Origin: Ceratothoa steindachneri | Lineage: Eukaryota; Arthropoda; Malacostraca; Isopoda; Cymothoidae | Assembly: GCA_963969495.1 (NCBI GenBank) | Contig: OZ018326.1 | Coordinates: 179,965,497 to 180,029,496 of the forward strand | Direction of reading: 5' to 3' | DNA length: 64,000 nucleotides | Part shown: one piece after another, positions 43,377 to 54,793 of the stretch | Position numbering within the stretch: the first letter of the stretch is position 1 | Layout of the letters: every line of letters begins with the position of its first letter | Notes under the pieces: generated by a model | Told to the model about the DNA's origin: nothing | What the model saw: only the letters and a program-made list of their open reading frames with translations | Database searches by the model: none | Translations under genes and position numbers: made by a program

Positions 43377-43906
43377 CCCCGTAAGGGGCGCGGCAATTTG
43401 CCATCCTGGCCGCCGTGCTGACGGGATCCAGCGCTCCGTCCGGCCCCAGCTTAGCCTCTCTTCCTTCCTTCAGATAGCCCGATTTCTTCCCTACCTCGTC
43501 GCTTTTCATACAACCTCTCCCACAACTTTCTCTGGTCAGCCTCTAATTTCACAGGGTAGATGCTGACCTTCTTCTCAAGCCAACCACCCCGGATCGGGGC
43601 TGGGGGGAGAGGGGACATTGTTCCCTAACCCCTGAGCTCCGGTTCGGGATGGGTTTTTTTTAATAACCTGCTTCATCCCCACCCATACCTTCCTCACATC
43701 CCCTTTCCTCTCCTCTTCACATTCTATCAATTTTACGCCGTGTCCAAGGTGGAGCCGCCATGCCGATGGACTGCCAGGCCACCAGGCGGGAGGGGTGGTC
43801 CCGAATGGCGGCGCCTGGCTCTGTCGGGCTTGTAAGCACCTCTCGCAGTGCGGCAACTGCAAGAGGTGATGAGCTATTGCGTCCCATATTAAAAAGAGGG
43901 TCACCA
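43377..43906 (+). promoter_or_regulatory. I-like element 5' UTR with conserved module
   Basis: Positions 43,381-43,457 carry a module (GGCRATTTGCC, CTGGCCGCCGTGCTGACGGG, TCCGGCCCCAGCTTAGCC) that recurs at about 60,671, 60,841, 61,175 and 62,251. Such elements are usually transcribed from an internal 5' promoter; this module is my candidate. Confidence 0.6.
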
Positions 43907-46167
43907 TGCCCATGTATGACAAAAAAACAAAAAACCCCAACCCCCAACTTCCCCAAGAAAATCAACGGAGCCGCCCTCAGGCAGCTCCACCGAGAAAATG
44001 GAGGACCCCCCCTTGTGCTTGCGCAGGGGACCCTCCATAATTCTTTAACCGGAGAGGAGGCTTACTCCTCTCCTACGCCTACAGGTGTAAGGGACTCTCC
44101 CTCACCCCCTTCTCTGGAGGTGCTTTCGGGCACCTCCCTATCTCCAGCGGCAGTCCCTCCTTTGCTTTCTAAGGGGACTGCCAAGAAAGCCAGCAGGCAG
44201 CCCATTGCCGACCGCCCCTCGTGCAAGCGGCTCGGTAGGGCAAACTCCCTTAGGGGGGAGAGGGAAGCCAGGCCCCTTCGGTCGCTTCCCTCAAAAGAAC
44301 TGCTGGCAAGGATATTGAACCTTGCCGGGGTTAAGGGCTCTGCCTTCCCACAAAAGACTCTTGACGCTGCCAAGGGGACCTGCGATGTCCTGGGAGGGGA
44401 TGGCCAACTGGAGGCCCCCTACTGTGATAGACATGGTCCTTGAGGAGACCCAGCCTCAGACGGTAGGGCCTTCCATGGGGGGGGGGAATCAAGGCTCGGC
44501 GCCAAGCACCGAACCCGAATCCGCCCCTATGCAAGGTCCCCCTCAAACGGCTGAGGGCTCCGAGGCAGTACAAGGAGGGGAGGGATCTCCTCCGACAGGT
44601 GCCCCTACAACTACCAGGACCTTCTCCATTTCGGAGAGGGACCTGGCTGAGGCCGGTCCATCTGGCCTAGGGGCTTCTGCCGGCGGAGGTGAGAAGCGGG
44701 TTCATTCCCCGCCCTCCTCTGCAAAAACGAAAAAGACTAAAAAGACGAAGAAGACTCGGGGCTCCTCTCCATCCGCGGGGGCTGCAGGGACGGATGGGTC
44801 TGCTGCCACTTTGGTAGGCGACCAAGCCAAGATCGGCACATCCGGCCCCTCTACCCCCTCATGTGCGGAGCCCCTGACCAAGACTAACACCAAGAGTGCA
44901 CAGGGCGGAGCCTCAATGACATCTGGGCCCCTGATTCAGAGGTTACCTGGCATTTTCGAGCCCGCTGGCTTCAAACGCTTCCTCGTTATTCGCTCCACTG
45001 ATGGCACCATGTTGTCCAAGGGCAACATGATCCATCAGAGGAGAGGATTAGCTAGTGCAATTGGTAGAGAGCCGAAGGTGACCCGTTTCTCGGACGGGAG
45101 CCTTTTGGGGAATGCGGCGAATCCCGCTGAGGCGGCCAAGATATGTGCTCTTCGGACACTTCATGGCACCCCGGTGAGTGTGACGCTGCACTCTACCATG
45201 AACTTTGTGAAAGGAGTAGTTTATGCGAGGGAACTCGTTGACTACTCCATTGAGGACATCACCCTAGAGCTGGCTGACCATGGGGCGGTCAAGGTCGAAC
45301 GTGTGATGAGAAAACGGAGGGGCTTCGAGACCCACCCCTACACTCTTCGTCACCTTCGACTGTGACAAGCTCCCTGAGTCGGTGCGTGCCGGTTGGTACC
45401 GCTACCGCGTGAAGGCATTCGTGCCACTGCTGCGGCGGTGCTATTACTGTCACCGCTTTGGCCATACGAATCACTCATGTAGACGTGCAAAGTCGGGGTC
45501 ACCCGAAGTCTGTGTAAATTGCTCCAAGGTCGCACAGGCTAAGTCCAAATCGTGTGTGGCCAAGTGTGTCAATTGCGGAGAGCCGCACCCTGCTTCTTCG
45601 AAGCAATGTGGTGCATATCTCCTGGAGAAAGAAATCCTGGCCGTTCAGGCCCAGGATCGACTCTCATTCAGCGAGGCAAAGGACTTGGTCCTGGCGCTCC
45701 CGGCTCTGCGTGGGACGTCCTATGCTTCAATAGTTAGAAAGGCACCCTCTGCTCCTGGCCCATCCAGGCCAACGAGCACGGTTGTTTCCGCGCCTATTCG
45801 GAGCCCTTCTGCGGGCTCTACCCAACCCGGGCGCTCCCCTGGTAAAGCTGGCGGCAAAAAGGGTTCATACCCAGCCCCGGCTAAAACCAGGGCTCCCCCC
45901 TCTTCCTCCAGCGTGACCGTTTCCCCCAAGGCGAAACGGCCACGCGCCTCCACCGAGTCGTTAGACTCACAGGAGGCAACACCCCAGAAGATGGTCGCTA
46001 GGCCATCTTCGGGGGTTCCTAAAGCTGTCCCTCAAAAGGAGGACAGCACCAAAGGAGCTTCGGCTCCTTCGCCCACTCCCCGAGTTGGAGCGAGTGGCTC
46101 GGAGACGGTGGTTCCTCGAAAAGAGGGCCCCCCGCCTCCGAAGCCGCAGCGCCCGCCTAAGGTTTAG
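43907..46167 (+). pseudogene. I-like ORF1, Gag-like, two frameshifts
   Basis: An N-terminal part in one frame (to 44,443, with VLAQGTLHNSLTGEEAYSSP), a central part in 44,322-45,365 (Ser/Pro/Thr-rich, a KKTKKTKKTKKT basic patch, then a folded RFLVIRSTDG domain), and a C-terminal part in 45,382-46,167. The last holds CYYCHRFGHTNHSC, CVNCSKVAQAKSKSC and CVNCGEPHPASSKQC knuckles and a Pro-rich tail. A single-base shift near 45,340 separates the last two. The protein would coat element RNA. The start codon is uncertain; an ATG at 43,907 is one candidate. Confidence 0.75.
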
Positions 46168-46217
46168 AGGCGGAGGGAGGAAAAGACTCGCATGGCAAGC
46201 CCAACCTCCCCCAATAA

Positions 46218-48650
46218 TTCCTTGAAGGCGAAAGCGCCTCCAGCGCTTTGTCCGGCCAACAGCGCCCGGGGTTTTGCCCCCGGGAAGCGTACGGCCATTC
46301 CCGTGAGGGTCTACAGTTCGAGGAGGGCCCCCGCGTCTCCCCCGAGCTAGGCCTGGAGGGAATATTCCTTCAATGGAATTGCTGTGGACTCCGGGCCAAC
46401 TGGGAGGAGCTGCGGAGGCTCGTCTCGTCCAGCTCCCCGTTAGCTATCTTTTTGCAGGAGACCATGCTAGGCGCGTGCCCCCTGGCCGCCCTCCCGGGGT
46501 ACAGGGGTCTTGCGACCCCACCACCGCGGGATGGCCGGGGTGGGGGAAGCGCGGTTTACACCCGGCATGATGTCTCCGTTCTTCCCTTCTCTTTAGATAC
46601 CTCCTTTCAGGCAGTGGCTGTGCAGCTGCACCTGGATAGGAGGTATACTATCATTTCTGCGTACATTCCACCGTCAGCTGACTTCAACGCGGGGGACTTC
46701 CGCCGCGTCGTGGCACGGTTGCCGAGGCCCTATCTCTTGCTTGGAGATCTGAACGGCGGGCATCCTCTCCGGGGAGATTACTCCATAAATCCCAGGGGAC
46801 AAGTTCTTGCCGATCTGATCAAAGAGCTTGAGATGGGTGTCCTAAACGTGGATGAGTTTACGCATCACTGTCCGAGAACCGCTTCATTTTCTTGCCTTGA
46901 CCTATCTTTGTGCTCTTCGGATGCACAGCCTGATGTTGATTGGGGGGTGGTCGATGACCTCCATGGTAGTGATCACTTTCCCATTCAAATATCATTTTCA
47001 GGGCAACTGCCGCCTGAGAGCCCACCTCGGTGGTGCTTGGCGCGGGCGCGGTGGCCTGCATTTCAGGAAATGACTGAATTCTCTATCTCAGTCGAGGAGT
47101 TTAGGTCGGTAGATGAGGCCGTTGAGTTCTTCTCCGGCAACCTCATCGCCGTGGGCCTGACTACTATTCCTAGGACGTCTGGCCGTTTTGCACGCAGACC
47201 ACTCCCATGGTGGTCGGCCGAGTGTGAGACGGCCCTCAAACAGAAGCGTTATGCCTACATGCGCTATAAGCGCCGCCCGAACGATTTCACTGTCGCTGAA
47301 TTTCGTCGGGCTAGGGCTAGGTTCCGGTATATTTCGAAGCACGCCCGCCGCTCTTCTTGGCGGGCATACGTGTCTTCACTTAACGGGAAGACCCCTTTAG
47401 CTGAGGTGTGGAAGCGAGTCAAAAGGATTCGGGGCAAGTTGTCGCAGGACCCCCCTCCCGTTCTCCAGGAGAATGGGACCGCAATCTCGGACCCCGCGTC
47501 CGTGGCGGAATCCTTAGCGACCGCTTTTTCCGCATTCTCTAGCCGTGATGCTGCTCCGCCAGCATTTAATGCACGTCGTGATTTCGCGGAAGGCCGCCGG
47601 CTGGACTTTACCTCCAGAGGCGGAGAACCCTTCAACGACAAGTTTACTGTGAGTGAGTTGCGTCGTGCTCTCGCTTCTTGCGCGGACACCGCCCATGGTC
47701 CGGACGATGTCCCGTACGCCATGCTTCGACACCTGGGTGAGCGAGGCATGGCCTTTCTGTTAGATTTGTTCAACAGGATCTGGGTGGAAGGTCTTCTCCC
47801 AGACTCCTGGCGAATCTCTACTGTGCTCGCCTTTCGCAAACCGGGGAGAGATCACTCTACTCCGACTGGTTTCCGCCCAATCTCTCTAACCTCTTGCGTG
47901 TGCAAGTTGATGGAGAAATTGGTAAATGTTAGATTAGCCTTTTCCCTGGAAAGCGGAGGCCATCTGTCTTCCGCACAGTGCGGCTTCCGCAAGTTCCACT
48001 CCACGTCGGATGCTCTGCTCCGACTGGAAAATGCCGTCTGCGAGGCTTTCCTTCGTAGACAGCACTACGCCACGGTCTTTTTCGATCTGGAGAAGGCCTA
48101 TGATACCGCATGGCGATACGGTATCATGGAGACTCTCCACACGATGGGGGCGAGGGGACGCCTCCCAATGTTTATATCTGAATTTTTGCGAGATCGTCGA
48201 TTCCGCGTACGGGTGGGGGGAGCCCTCTCCGGCCCAAAGGAGCAGGAAGAGGGTGTCCCGCAGGGAAGTGTCCTCAGTGTCACACTCTTTGCCCTGAGCA
48301 TCAACGGCATCACCTCGGTGCTGCCGGAAGATGTTCTCGCTACGCTCTACATGGACGACCTTTCGATCTCTTTTGGCGCGGCCCAGATGCCAACTCTGGA
48401 GCATCGACTCAAACAGGCATTGAACCGCGTCTCTCGCTATGCCGAAGAGCACAGGTTTCGGTTTTCTTTTGCCAAGACTAAGGTGGTGCACTTCTGCCGC
48501 CATCCACGGCTTCACCCCGACCCAGATTTGTTTCTTAATGGGGTGCACCGTTTCCTTGGTCTTGTATTCACCGACGCCTCACCTGGGAGGCTCATATTTG
48601 CAGCCTTAGGGTCTCTTGTACCCGCGCCATGGACATTCTCCGCTCCGTGA
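46218..48650 (+). CDS. I-like ORF2: endonuclease and reverse transcriptase
   Basis: About 800 residues without a stop. The endonuclease has LQWNCCGLRANWEEL, IFLQETM, YIPPSADF, LLGDLNGGHPLRGD and HGSDHFPIQI (SDH dyad). The reverse transcriptase has RPISLTSCVCKLMEKLV, ATVFFDLEKAYDTAWRYGIM, GVPQGSVLSVTLFALSI and ATLYMDDLSISF (YMDD), so catalytic residues are intact. No in-frame ATG precedes the endonuclease; the frame is open from 46,218 and the first start-like codon is TTG at 46,248. The true start may have been lost. A frameshift near 48,550 separates RNase H. Confidence 0.9.
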   Translation, partial: FLEGESASSALSGQQRPGFCPREAYGHSREGLQFEEGPRVSPELGLEGIFLQWNCCGLRANWEELRRLVSSSSPLAIFLQETMLGACPLAALPGYRGLATPPPRDGRGGGSAVYTRHDVSVLPFSLDTSFQAVAVQLHLDRRYTIISAYIPPSADFNAGDFRRVVARLPRPYLLLGDLNGGHPLRGDYSINPRGQVLADLIKELEMGVLNVDEFTHHCPRTASFSCLDLSLCSSDAQPDVDWGVVDDLHGSDHFPIQISFSGQLPPESPPRWCLARARWPAFQEMTEFSISVEEFRSVDEAVEFFSGNLIAVGLTTIPRTSGRFARRPLPWWSAECETALKQKRYAYMRYKRRPNDFTVAEFRRARARFRYISKHARRSSWRAYVSSLNGKTPLAEVWKRVKRIRGKLSQDPPPVLQENGTAISDPASVAESLATAFSAFSSRDAAPPAFNARRDFAEGRRLDFTSRGGEPFNDKFTVSELRRALASCADTAHGPDDVPYAMLRHLGERGMAFLLDLFNRIWVEGLLPDSWRISTVLAFRKPGRDHSTPTGFRPISLTSCVCKLMEKLVNVRLAFSLESGGHLSSAQCGFRKFHSTSDALLRLENAVCEAFLRRQHYATVFFDLEKAYDTAWRYGIMETLHTMGARGRLPMFISEFLRDRRFRVRVGGALSGPKEQEEGVPQGSVLSVTLFALSINGITSVLPEDVLATLYMDDLSISFGAAQMPTLEHRLKQALNRVSRYAEEHRFRFSFAKTKVVHFCRHPRLHPDPDLFLNGVHRFLGLVFTDASPGRLIFAALGSLVPAPWTFSAP

Positions 48651-50145
48651 TGTTCAGCGCTTGGGGCGCTGATAGGGCTACTGTCTTACTTTTTTATCGA
48701 TCCTTTGTTCGCTCGAAGCTCGACTACGGATGCGAATTTTATGCATCCGCAGCCAAGCGTTTATTGCGGAAGGTGGATTCGATCCACCACACCGGCCTTC
48801 GCCTTGGTCGATGCTGGGGAGATGCCACTCGCTCTGCGCCGCGTGCAGTGCATCACCTGCCTGTACGCGCGAGCCCGGCGCCTCCCTCAGTCACCAACAG
48901 CTCTCACTGCTTCCGCAGCTGATCTCGATGGTGCCTATGCCGCCGAGAGACGCCAGTCATACCCTAAGCCCTTTGGGTTTAGGGCCAGGAAACTCCTTCG
49001 AGAGGTAGATATAGCTTCGGGCCGGTGGCGCCCCTGGTTCTGCCCAGGACGCCACCCTGGAGGGTACCACATTTGGCTATTTGTCGCCACGCCTCTGCTC
49101 CCAAAGCATGTACCACGCCGGGAGTATTGCGTTCGACCTTTTTGGAGCACACATCGTGTCACGCTGGAACTGTGCCAGTGTATACGGATGGCTCCAAGTC
49201 CCAAGAGAGGGTCGGCTTCCACGCCGTATCCCCTCTGTTTGAAGTCAGCGGGGCTCTACCAGGCGCTGCGTCTGTCTTCACGGCCGAGCTGGTGGCAATA
49301 CACCACTCGGTACGGGAGATTACGCGACGTGCCCGGTTTGGAGACCGGATTGTGATCTATAGCGACTCACAAAGCGCCCTGAGTGCTCTCGGGGCATTGG
49401 AATCTCCACATCCCCTGGTTCGCGATATCCGTGACGCCACGGTTTTGGCGAGCCGGGCGGATGTCGAGATTATCTTCTGCTGGGTTCCTGGACATGTAGG
49501 AATCTCGGAGAATGAGCGCGCCAAAGAGTCCGCGAGGATTCTGCGACCGGACCAGCGTTTCGCTCTTCCTCACACCGACTACATGGCAGGAATAGGGCAG
49601 CTCTTCGGACTGCTTGGCAAAGAAGATGGGAGACGGTCGAAGGGAACTTAAAGTTGCGTGCCATTGCGCCGCGACTGCTCCCATGGACCTATCCCCCAAT
49701 GCCGCGGTGGCTTCAGGTTGCTTTCTGTCGTCTCCGAATCGGACACACTCGTGTGACGCATCGCTATTTGATGGAGCGCTCGCCTGCGCCCTATTGCAAC
49801 GACTGCGTCGTCCCCCAGACTGTTCGGCACATTCTTGTTGAATGTCCCAGTCTGGGTGATCTTCGCGCACGATACCTGTCCCGGTACCGGAATGGGCGGG
49901 GTCACTACCGCCTGTCCCTTGTGCTCGGGACAGATTCGTGCACATTGACTTGTGGACTTTTTGGGGGAGGCCGGGCTTCTCCCCTTTATTTAAGGTTCCT
50001 TTTTTTTGTTATTGTTTTGTTTGTAGGTTGCACTCTCCTGCACCGGGGTGAGGGGGACCTCCCCCCACTGCCGGAGATTGCTTTGATTGTTAAGTTTTTC
50101 CAATTTATATCATTGTTAAGTTTTCATATTTTTACTTTAAAGTAG
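48629..50145 (+). pseudogene. I-like ORF2 C-terminal part: RNase H and CCHC tail
   Basis: Pieces give FVRSKLDYGCEFYASA (after the RT thumb), then 49,025-49,651 with VPVYTDGSKSQERVGF (Asp), SVFTAELVAIHHSV (Glu), IYSDSQSALSALGALE (Asp) and CWVPGHVGISENERAKESA. This is a full RNase H fold, but the usual final Asp of NExAD is Lys. In 49,654-50,145 there is a CNDCVVPQTVRHILVEC zinc motif (CX2CX7HX4C). At least three frame changes occur between 48,550 and 49,660. Confidence 0.85.
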
Positions 50146-50225
50146 CCTAGTTCTAGGCTGTCGTGTTTTTTGGCGACTTATGCCCAAGTGGGTAGTTGCC
50201 AGATGGGCTCCATAAAAAAAAAAAA

Positions 50226-50239
50226 ATTATGCTGGGCTA
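50226..50239. repeat. Target-site duplication ATTATGCTGGGCTA, right copy
   Basis: Identical to 43,363-43,376. Confidence 0.95.
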
Positions 50240-50480
50240 GAGATTCTTCGTAATTAGAAATTGCTGATAACATCATGTTTAAAGCAAATGTTAATTTTAC
50301 GGAAGTTCAGCTAGGCTTGGACAGTTAAAGGAGAATTTTGACTGAAACGCATCTATATGATCTTATACCTACGCCAGGCATGACTTTTATTTATAAATGG
50401 CCAATGACAACTTCATAGTCCAAGGAGGCTTGAATAGGAAATAGCGGAGGACAAAATGGACAAAAAATTAGTATAACTCT
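50240..50480 (-). pseudogene. Upstream continuation of the interrupted CR1/L2-like LINE
   Basis: The minus strand reads VKLTFALNMMLSAISNYEES and runs into the 43,362 fragment in frame once the I-like element and one duplication copy are removed. One stop precedes it. Its left limit against the I-like fragment is approximate. Confidence 0.7.
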
Positions 50481-51555
50481 GTTCGATATTACAACCATGA
50501 AATACCTCCTCTCAGTTGAAAGTAGAGAGAAGAGAAAGCAACCTGAAGCTGTCGTGTCATTGGAGAGTAGGTCCATGGGAATACTTATGACCTAATGACA
50601 TGCAACTTTAGGTTCCCCTCGACCATCTTCCATCTTTGCCAAGCTGCCCATATTCCTGAAATGTAATTTATGTAAGGAAGAGCGAAATGCTGGTCTAGTT
50701 GCCCACACAGACTCTTTGGCGTGCTCATTTCCTACAATTCCTACATGTCCAGGAACCCAGCAGAAGATAATGTCAACATCCGCCTGGCTTGCCAAACTGT
50801 GGCATCACGAATATTGCGAACCAGGAGATGCGGAGATTCCAATGCCCCGAGAGCACTCAGGGCGCTTTGTGAGTCTCTATAGATCATAATGCTAAGAAAG
50901 ATACTGAAACGGCAGTGGCCCCATCTGTCCCCATGGGTCCCACGGAACAAGAGGAGCCCCGAGTTATTTTTGTCTTTTTCCTATTCTTTAGAATGAACCC
51001 GCTTCTCTCTCCCTTCGGTAGGAGCTCCTAGGCCAGATGATCTGGCCTCGGCAAGATCATTCTCCGAAATGGAGAAGGTTCTGCCTCTTACACAGCAGCA
51101 CCAAACAGAGGAGGAGATCCCTCCTCTACTTGTGAGGACTCAGGGACCCGTGCCGTCTGAGGAGAAGCCTGCGAATGTGTTCTGTGCTTGGCACCGAGCC
51201 TGGTTCGACCCTATGGGGGTTTCTACCATCTGGGTCACCTCAGGAAGGCCTCCATGTGCCTCTTCCCCCCAGCTCCTGAAACATCACTGACTCATTCGAT
51301 GTACCTTTTGTCATCTTATCTTTGGTCAACAAACCAGCATCCTTTGGGGAAGAGAAGGCAGCACATACAGTAACCCCCTCTAAGCTCTTTATGCATCCCC
51401 GCATGTATTTGGAGGGCATGGACCAACAGGCCCTGCCTTCCTTCACTCCCCTAAGGGGGTTGGCCCTATTGTGTCACCACCAGGAGCGGTCAATAATTAA
51501 TGGGCCACCTGCCTGCCTTCTTGGCAGTCCCCTTGGAAAGCAAAGGGGGGGGGGG
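50480..51555 (-). pseudogene. Deleted I-like copy (ORF1 and RNase H pieces)
   Basis: On the minus strand 51,555-50,990 matches ORF1 of the 43,377 element (CTTTCCAAGGGGACTGCCAA, GCCAGATCATCTGGCCTAGG). Then 50,950-50,480 matches its RNase H (DADVDIIFCWVPGHVGI-like). Everything between is missing. The copy lies head-to-head with the plus-strand I-like piece that starts near 51,575. Confidence 0.75.
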
Positions 51556-51556
51556 G
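51545..51556. repeat. Poly-G run
   Basis: About 12 G residues at the junction between the minus-strand and plus-strand I-like pieces. Confidence 0.9.
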
Positions 51557-51574
51557 ACTGTCACTGTGAAAAGA

Positions 51575-51891
51575 AAGTCGCCCAGCCTCTACCAGGAGCT
51601 GCGTCTGTCTTCATGGCCAAGTTGGTTGGAATATACCGTTCAGTACGAGAGAACTCATCGTGCCAGATTGTAATCTTCAGCGACTCACAAAGGGCCCTGA
51701 TTGCTCTCGGTGCATTGGAATTCCTACACTCCTGATTCACTGTATCCGTAACACCACGGTTACTGTGAGCCGGATAGATGTCGAGATTTTCTTATGCTGT
51801 GTTCCTGGACATATGAGAATTATAGGGAATTAGGGTGCCAAAGAGCGCAAGGACTGGGACAAAACCAGTTTTGGGCTCTTCCTCACACTGC
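51575..51891 (+). pseudogene. I-like RNase H fragment (left half of an interrupted copy)
   Basis: Reads LPGAASVFMAKLVGIYRSV (FTAEL Glu changed to Lys), IVIFSDSQRALIALGALEF and CVPGHMRI, a degraded RNase H of the 43,377 family. It continues after the inserted element at 57,843 with the same sequence order (LPHTDYM-like, then the CCHC tail). Confidence 0.8.
51878..51891. repeat. Target-site duplication TCTTCCTCACACTG, left copy
   Basis: Fourteen bases repeated exactly at 57,843-57,856, bracketing the second I-like family. Confidence 0.95.
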
Positions 51892-52165
51892 CCAGGGAAG
51901 AGAATACTCCTACTGGGCATGTCCCCTGGGTGGTGGATAGGGGAATGTCATCAGCTGGCCGTCTTGGCTGTTGTTGCTTTTCTGCTAAGAAAATGACATC
52001 CACAGTGGGATGGTTGGCTGAGGGTAGCTTTGAATAAATAAGAAGCCGTGAACCAATTAAAAAAATAAAACAATGAAAAGTCCTCTAAGGAAAAAAACGT
52101 TTGGTGGTCCCCTTCCTCCCATGAGCAGGAAGGGACTACTGCCGGCAGCGCTGATGTTCTAAGGG

Positions 52166-53271
52166 GTGCATCAGGAAGTCGGGGCATTGAGCCGAATCAA
52201 GCAAGCCCCCCAAGGAGCGGTGGTCACCAGGCTGTCTCTGGTTTCAATGCTACTGGGAAGCAGCCCGAGAAAGTTAAGAAATGTACATGATAATACTACA
52301 CCAAATTGGAGGAACACAATATTTGGCCCAAGAGAGGATTATAAGCAATTTTTTATAGTAAAATCAAAGACAGACAAGACGGACATCAGTAAGATAAACT
52401 TTTTCAAATTTGATAGAGATGTTGGAGAACCAACTAAGACATATTCCAATAGAGATAAGACAGTGACTGTTCAAGTACGCAGCAAAGAACAAAGTGAGAA
52501 AATGAAAGAACTTGAAACCATATGTGGTATAGATGTTATAGTTGAGAACAATCACAAGTTTAATACAAGTCAAGGAATAATAGAACAGAGAACTTTTAGA
52601 TTATACAGAGCAAGAAATTTTGGTAGGATTAGAACATAGAGGCGTAATAAAGGTAGAAAGAATAAAAAAATGTGAAGGCGACAAATTCAAATACTGTAGC
52701 TTTGAAGCTTACATTTGTTAAAGTGGATCTACCTGATGAAGTACAAATAAGACCAGGAATGCTGACAAAAGTGAAACCATATATACCTCTACCCAGACGA
52801 TGTTATAAATGCCAGAAATTTGGCCATGTTGGTACCTACTGCAGGAACAGATATATTATCTGTGTGGTATGTGGACTACCAGAACATGGCTCTGAAGAAT
52901 GCCAGAGAGGACCAACATGTGCCAACTGTGGCAGTCTCCATACTGCAAAGGATAGAACATGTGATAAGTACCTACTAGAAAGGGAAAAACTAGCAATAAA
53001 AACAAAAGACAGAATAAGCTTCAAGGAAGCAAGAGAAAAAGCATTATCTATGTTTGTGAGAGAAAGAATTACATTTGCACCAGCATTAAAGAACTGTGAA
53101 AGACCAAAAGTAGCCAACTCTCAACATAGCAGCAACTCTCAAGCCCAGGCTCTCATGTCAGTGGTGGCTATACCTCCACGGAAGACAGCTGGAGGATGGG
53201 CAGCATCCCCATCTGCTAAGGGGAATGCAAATGGAAGAGAAGCGCCAGACTTCTCGCAGAGAGAGGGCTGA
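52166..53271 (+). pseudogene. I-like ORF1 (second family), Gag-like
   Basis: The first frame (to 52,639) carries DYKQFFIVKSKTDKTDISKI and VQVRSKEQSEKMKELETICG. A shift near 52,640 leads to the 52,672-53,271 frame with knuckles CYKCQKFGHVGTYC, CVVCGLPEHGSEEC and CANCGSLHTAKDRTC, followed by LLEREKLAIKTKDRISFKEA. The downstream stretch 53,270-54,120 is Lys/Ser-rich with stops and is probably the rest of ORF1. Confidence 0.8.
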
Positions 53272-54138
53272 TGTGGGCATAACTGTACCTATACCACTTC
53301 AGGGAAATACAGACGATGAAGAGATAACATCATCTGCAGAAGAGGATGCGAGTGGATGTAGGGTTAGCCCTGCATCACATAATGGAGATGGCAATAACTG
53401 AGCATCGGCGACTGTGAGTTCTGGGATGACTACTGATGACTGTGTAACAGCATCTGAGTCATCTATGGGTGGTGGTTCTTGGGCCCCGACCCCTCCTTGA
53501 GTGGCGGATGGTGAATTTTTGAAAACAAAAGACTCTCACCTATCGACCAAACGCAAAACCTCAGAGCGAACAAAAAGGAGAATTTTGCAATCCCCTGCAA
53601 ATTCTCGTGAAGAAAGGAAAATACGCAGAGGAAAACTTAAAGCCAAATTGGATGGATTACTCTGCTGGCCATGGGCACTCTGTAGATGGGGGAGACATGG
53701 ACTGTCCTTAGGACGATCTTAAGCTGCTGCCAGCTGCAGACATGTCTCAGGCTGACTTGGTCCAACCAACATCAGTAAAACCACCAGAAAACTCCAAAAC
53801 GACAAAAGAAAATGAAGAAAACCCCATAAATAGAAAACAAGCAATGAAAACAAAAGACTCAAAACAAGAGTCAAATAATAACCATGAGTCAGCAAAATCT
53901 AAACACCATACAGAAATTAAGAGTACATATTTCAGGGCACAGGACTCTTCCTTTGATCTCCAGAGCCTGCTACCCCATTACATGAAAACAACAGAACTGA
54001 AATATGATAAAATGAGAAAAGATAAAGATATAACTAAGATAGATCCCAACAAAACTCAACAACCTAAAGAACCAAGACTAAAGAAAGAAGAGAAGAAGAG
54101 CCAGTGGAAGTAAAATAGACTTTTCCTTTTTCTCTAAG

Positions 54139-54793
54139 ATGTCTATTATTCAATGGAATATACGTGGATACCGTGCTAACTACCATCAGTTAAGGTTACT
54201 ACTCAAGGACACAAATTGCAGTTTTGCATGGATCCAGGAAACCATGGAAGGCTTACATGAATTAAGACCTCCTGCCGGATTTAGTCTTTTAAACCAACAT
54301 GGCCCAAGAGAAAGACATGCTTGGGGTATTGCAACTTTGATAAGAGATGGGAGGACCTATGACAGAATAACTGGACACAAATTTGCAAGCCACTGCAATT
54401 TGTATCAAACTGGATCAACTTTACAGTGTATGCAACATATATATTTCCCCAGATAGTCAAGTAAACCGCAGACAACTAAAAACACTGGCAAATCAGCTCC
54501 CAGAACCATTCCTAATACTTGGAGACGACAATGCCAGACATACTCTCTGGGGAGATTCAATTACCACCCGTAAGGGAGAGATAGTAGCGTCATTCCTAGA
54601 GAATAGCCCCTTTGATATACTAAATGAATGCCAGCCAACTCACCTTCATTTTCAAACTGGTACAACATCTCACATTGATCTGTCTATCTGCTCAGCTGAT
54701 GTAAGACTGCATTTTGAATGGAAAATCAGTAAGGATCTATATGACAGTGATCATTTTCTGATTTTATTACAGCCATTGGAAGAGGTAATGTAA
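54139..54793 (+). pseudogene. I-like endonuclease (second family)
   Basis: MSIIQWNIRGYRANYHQLRL, FAWIQETMEGL and HAWGIATLIRDG in one frame (to 54,456). After a frameshift comes VCNIYISPDSQVNRRQLKTL, LILGDDNARHTLWGDSIT (GDxN block with Asp in place of Phe) and YDSDHFLILL (SDH dyad). ATG at 54,139 fits the conserved ORF2 start. Confidence 0.85.

Larger units (their letters stand above)
43377..50225 (+). mobile_element. Full-length I-like LINE (6,849 bp)
   Basis: Begins CCCCGTAAGGGGCG directly after the target duplication and ends with a 13-base A tail before the second duplication copy. It contains a 5' UTR, an ORF1 with three zinc knuckles, an ORF2 with endonuclease and reverse transcriptase, an RNase H domain, a CCHC tail and a 3' UTR. 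RNase H after RT is a feature of the I group of non-LTR elements. The perfect duplication argues for a recent insertion, although four or more frameshifts are present. Confidence 0.9.

Noticed and set aside
42850..43509. One continuous 219-codon LINE protein
   Set aside because: Its upstream 45 codons come from the 5' UTR of the I-like element inserted at 43,377; only the part below 43,376 belongs to the LINE.
47264..48548. Long minus-strand frames (191 and 204 codons)
   Set aside because: They are antisense to the intact I-like reverse transcriptase.
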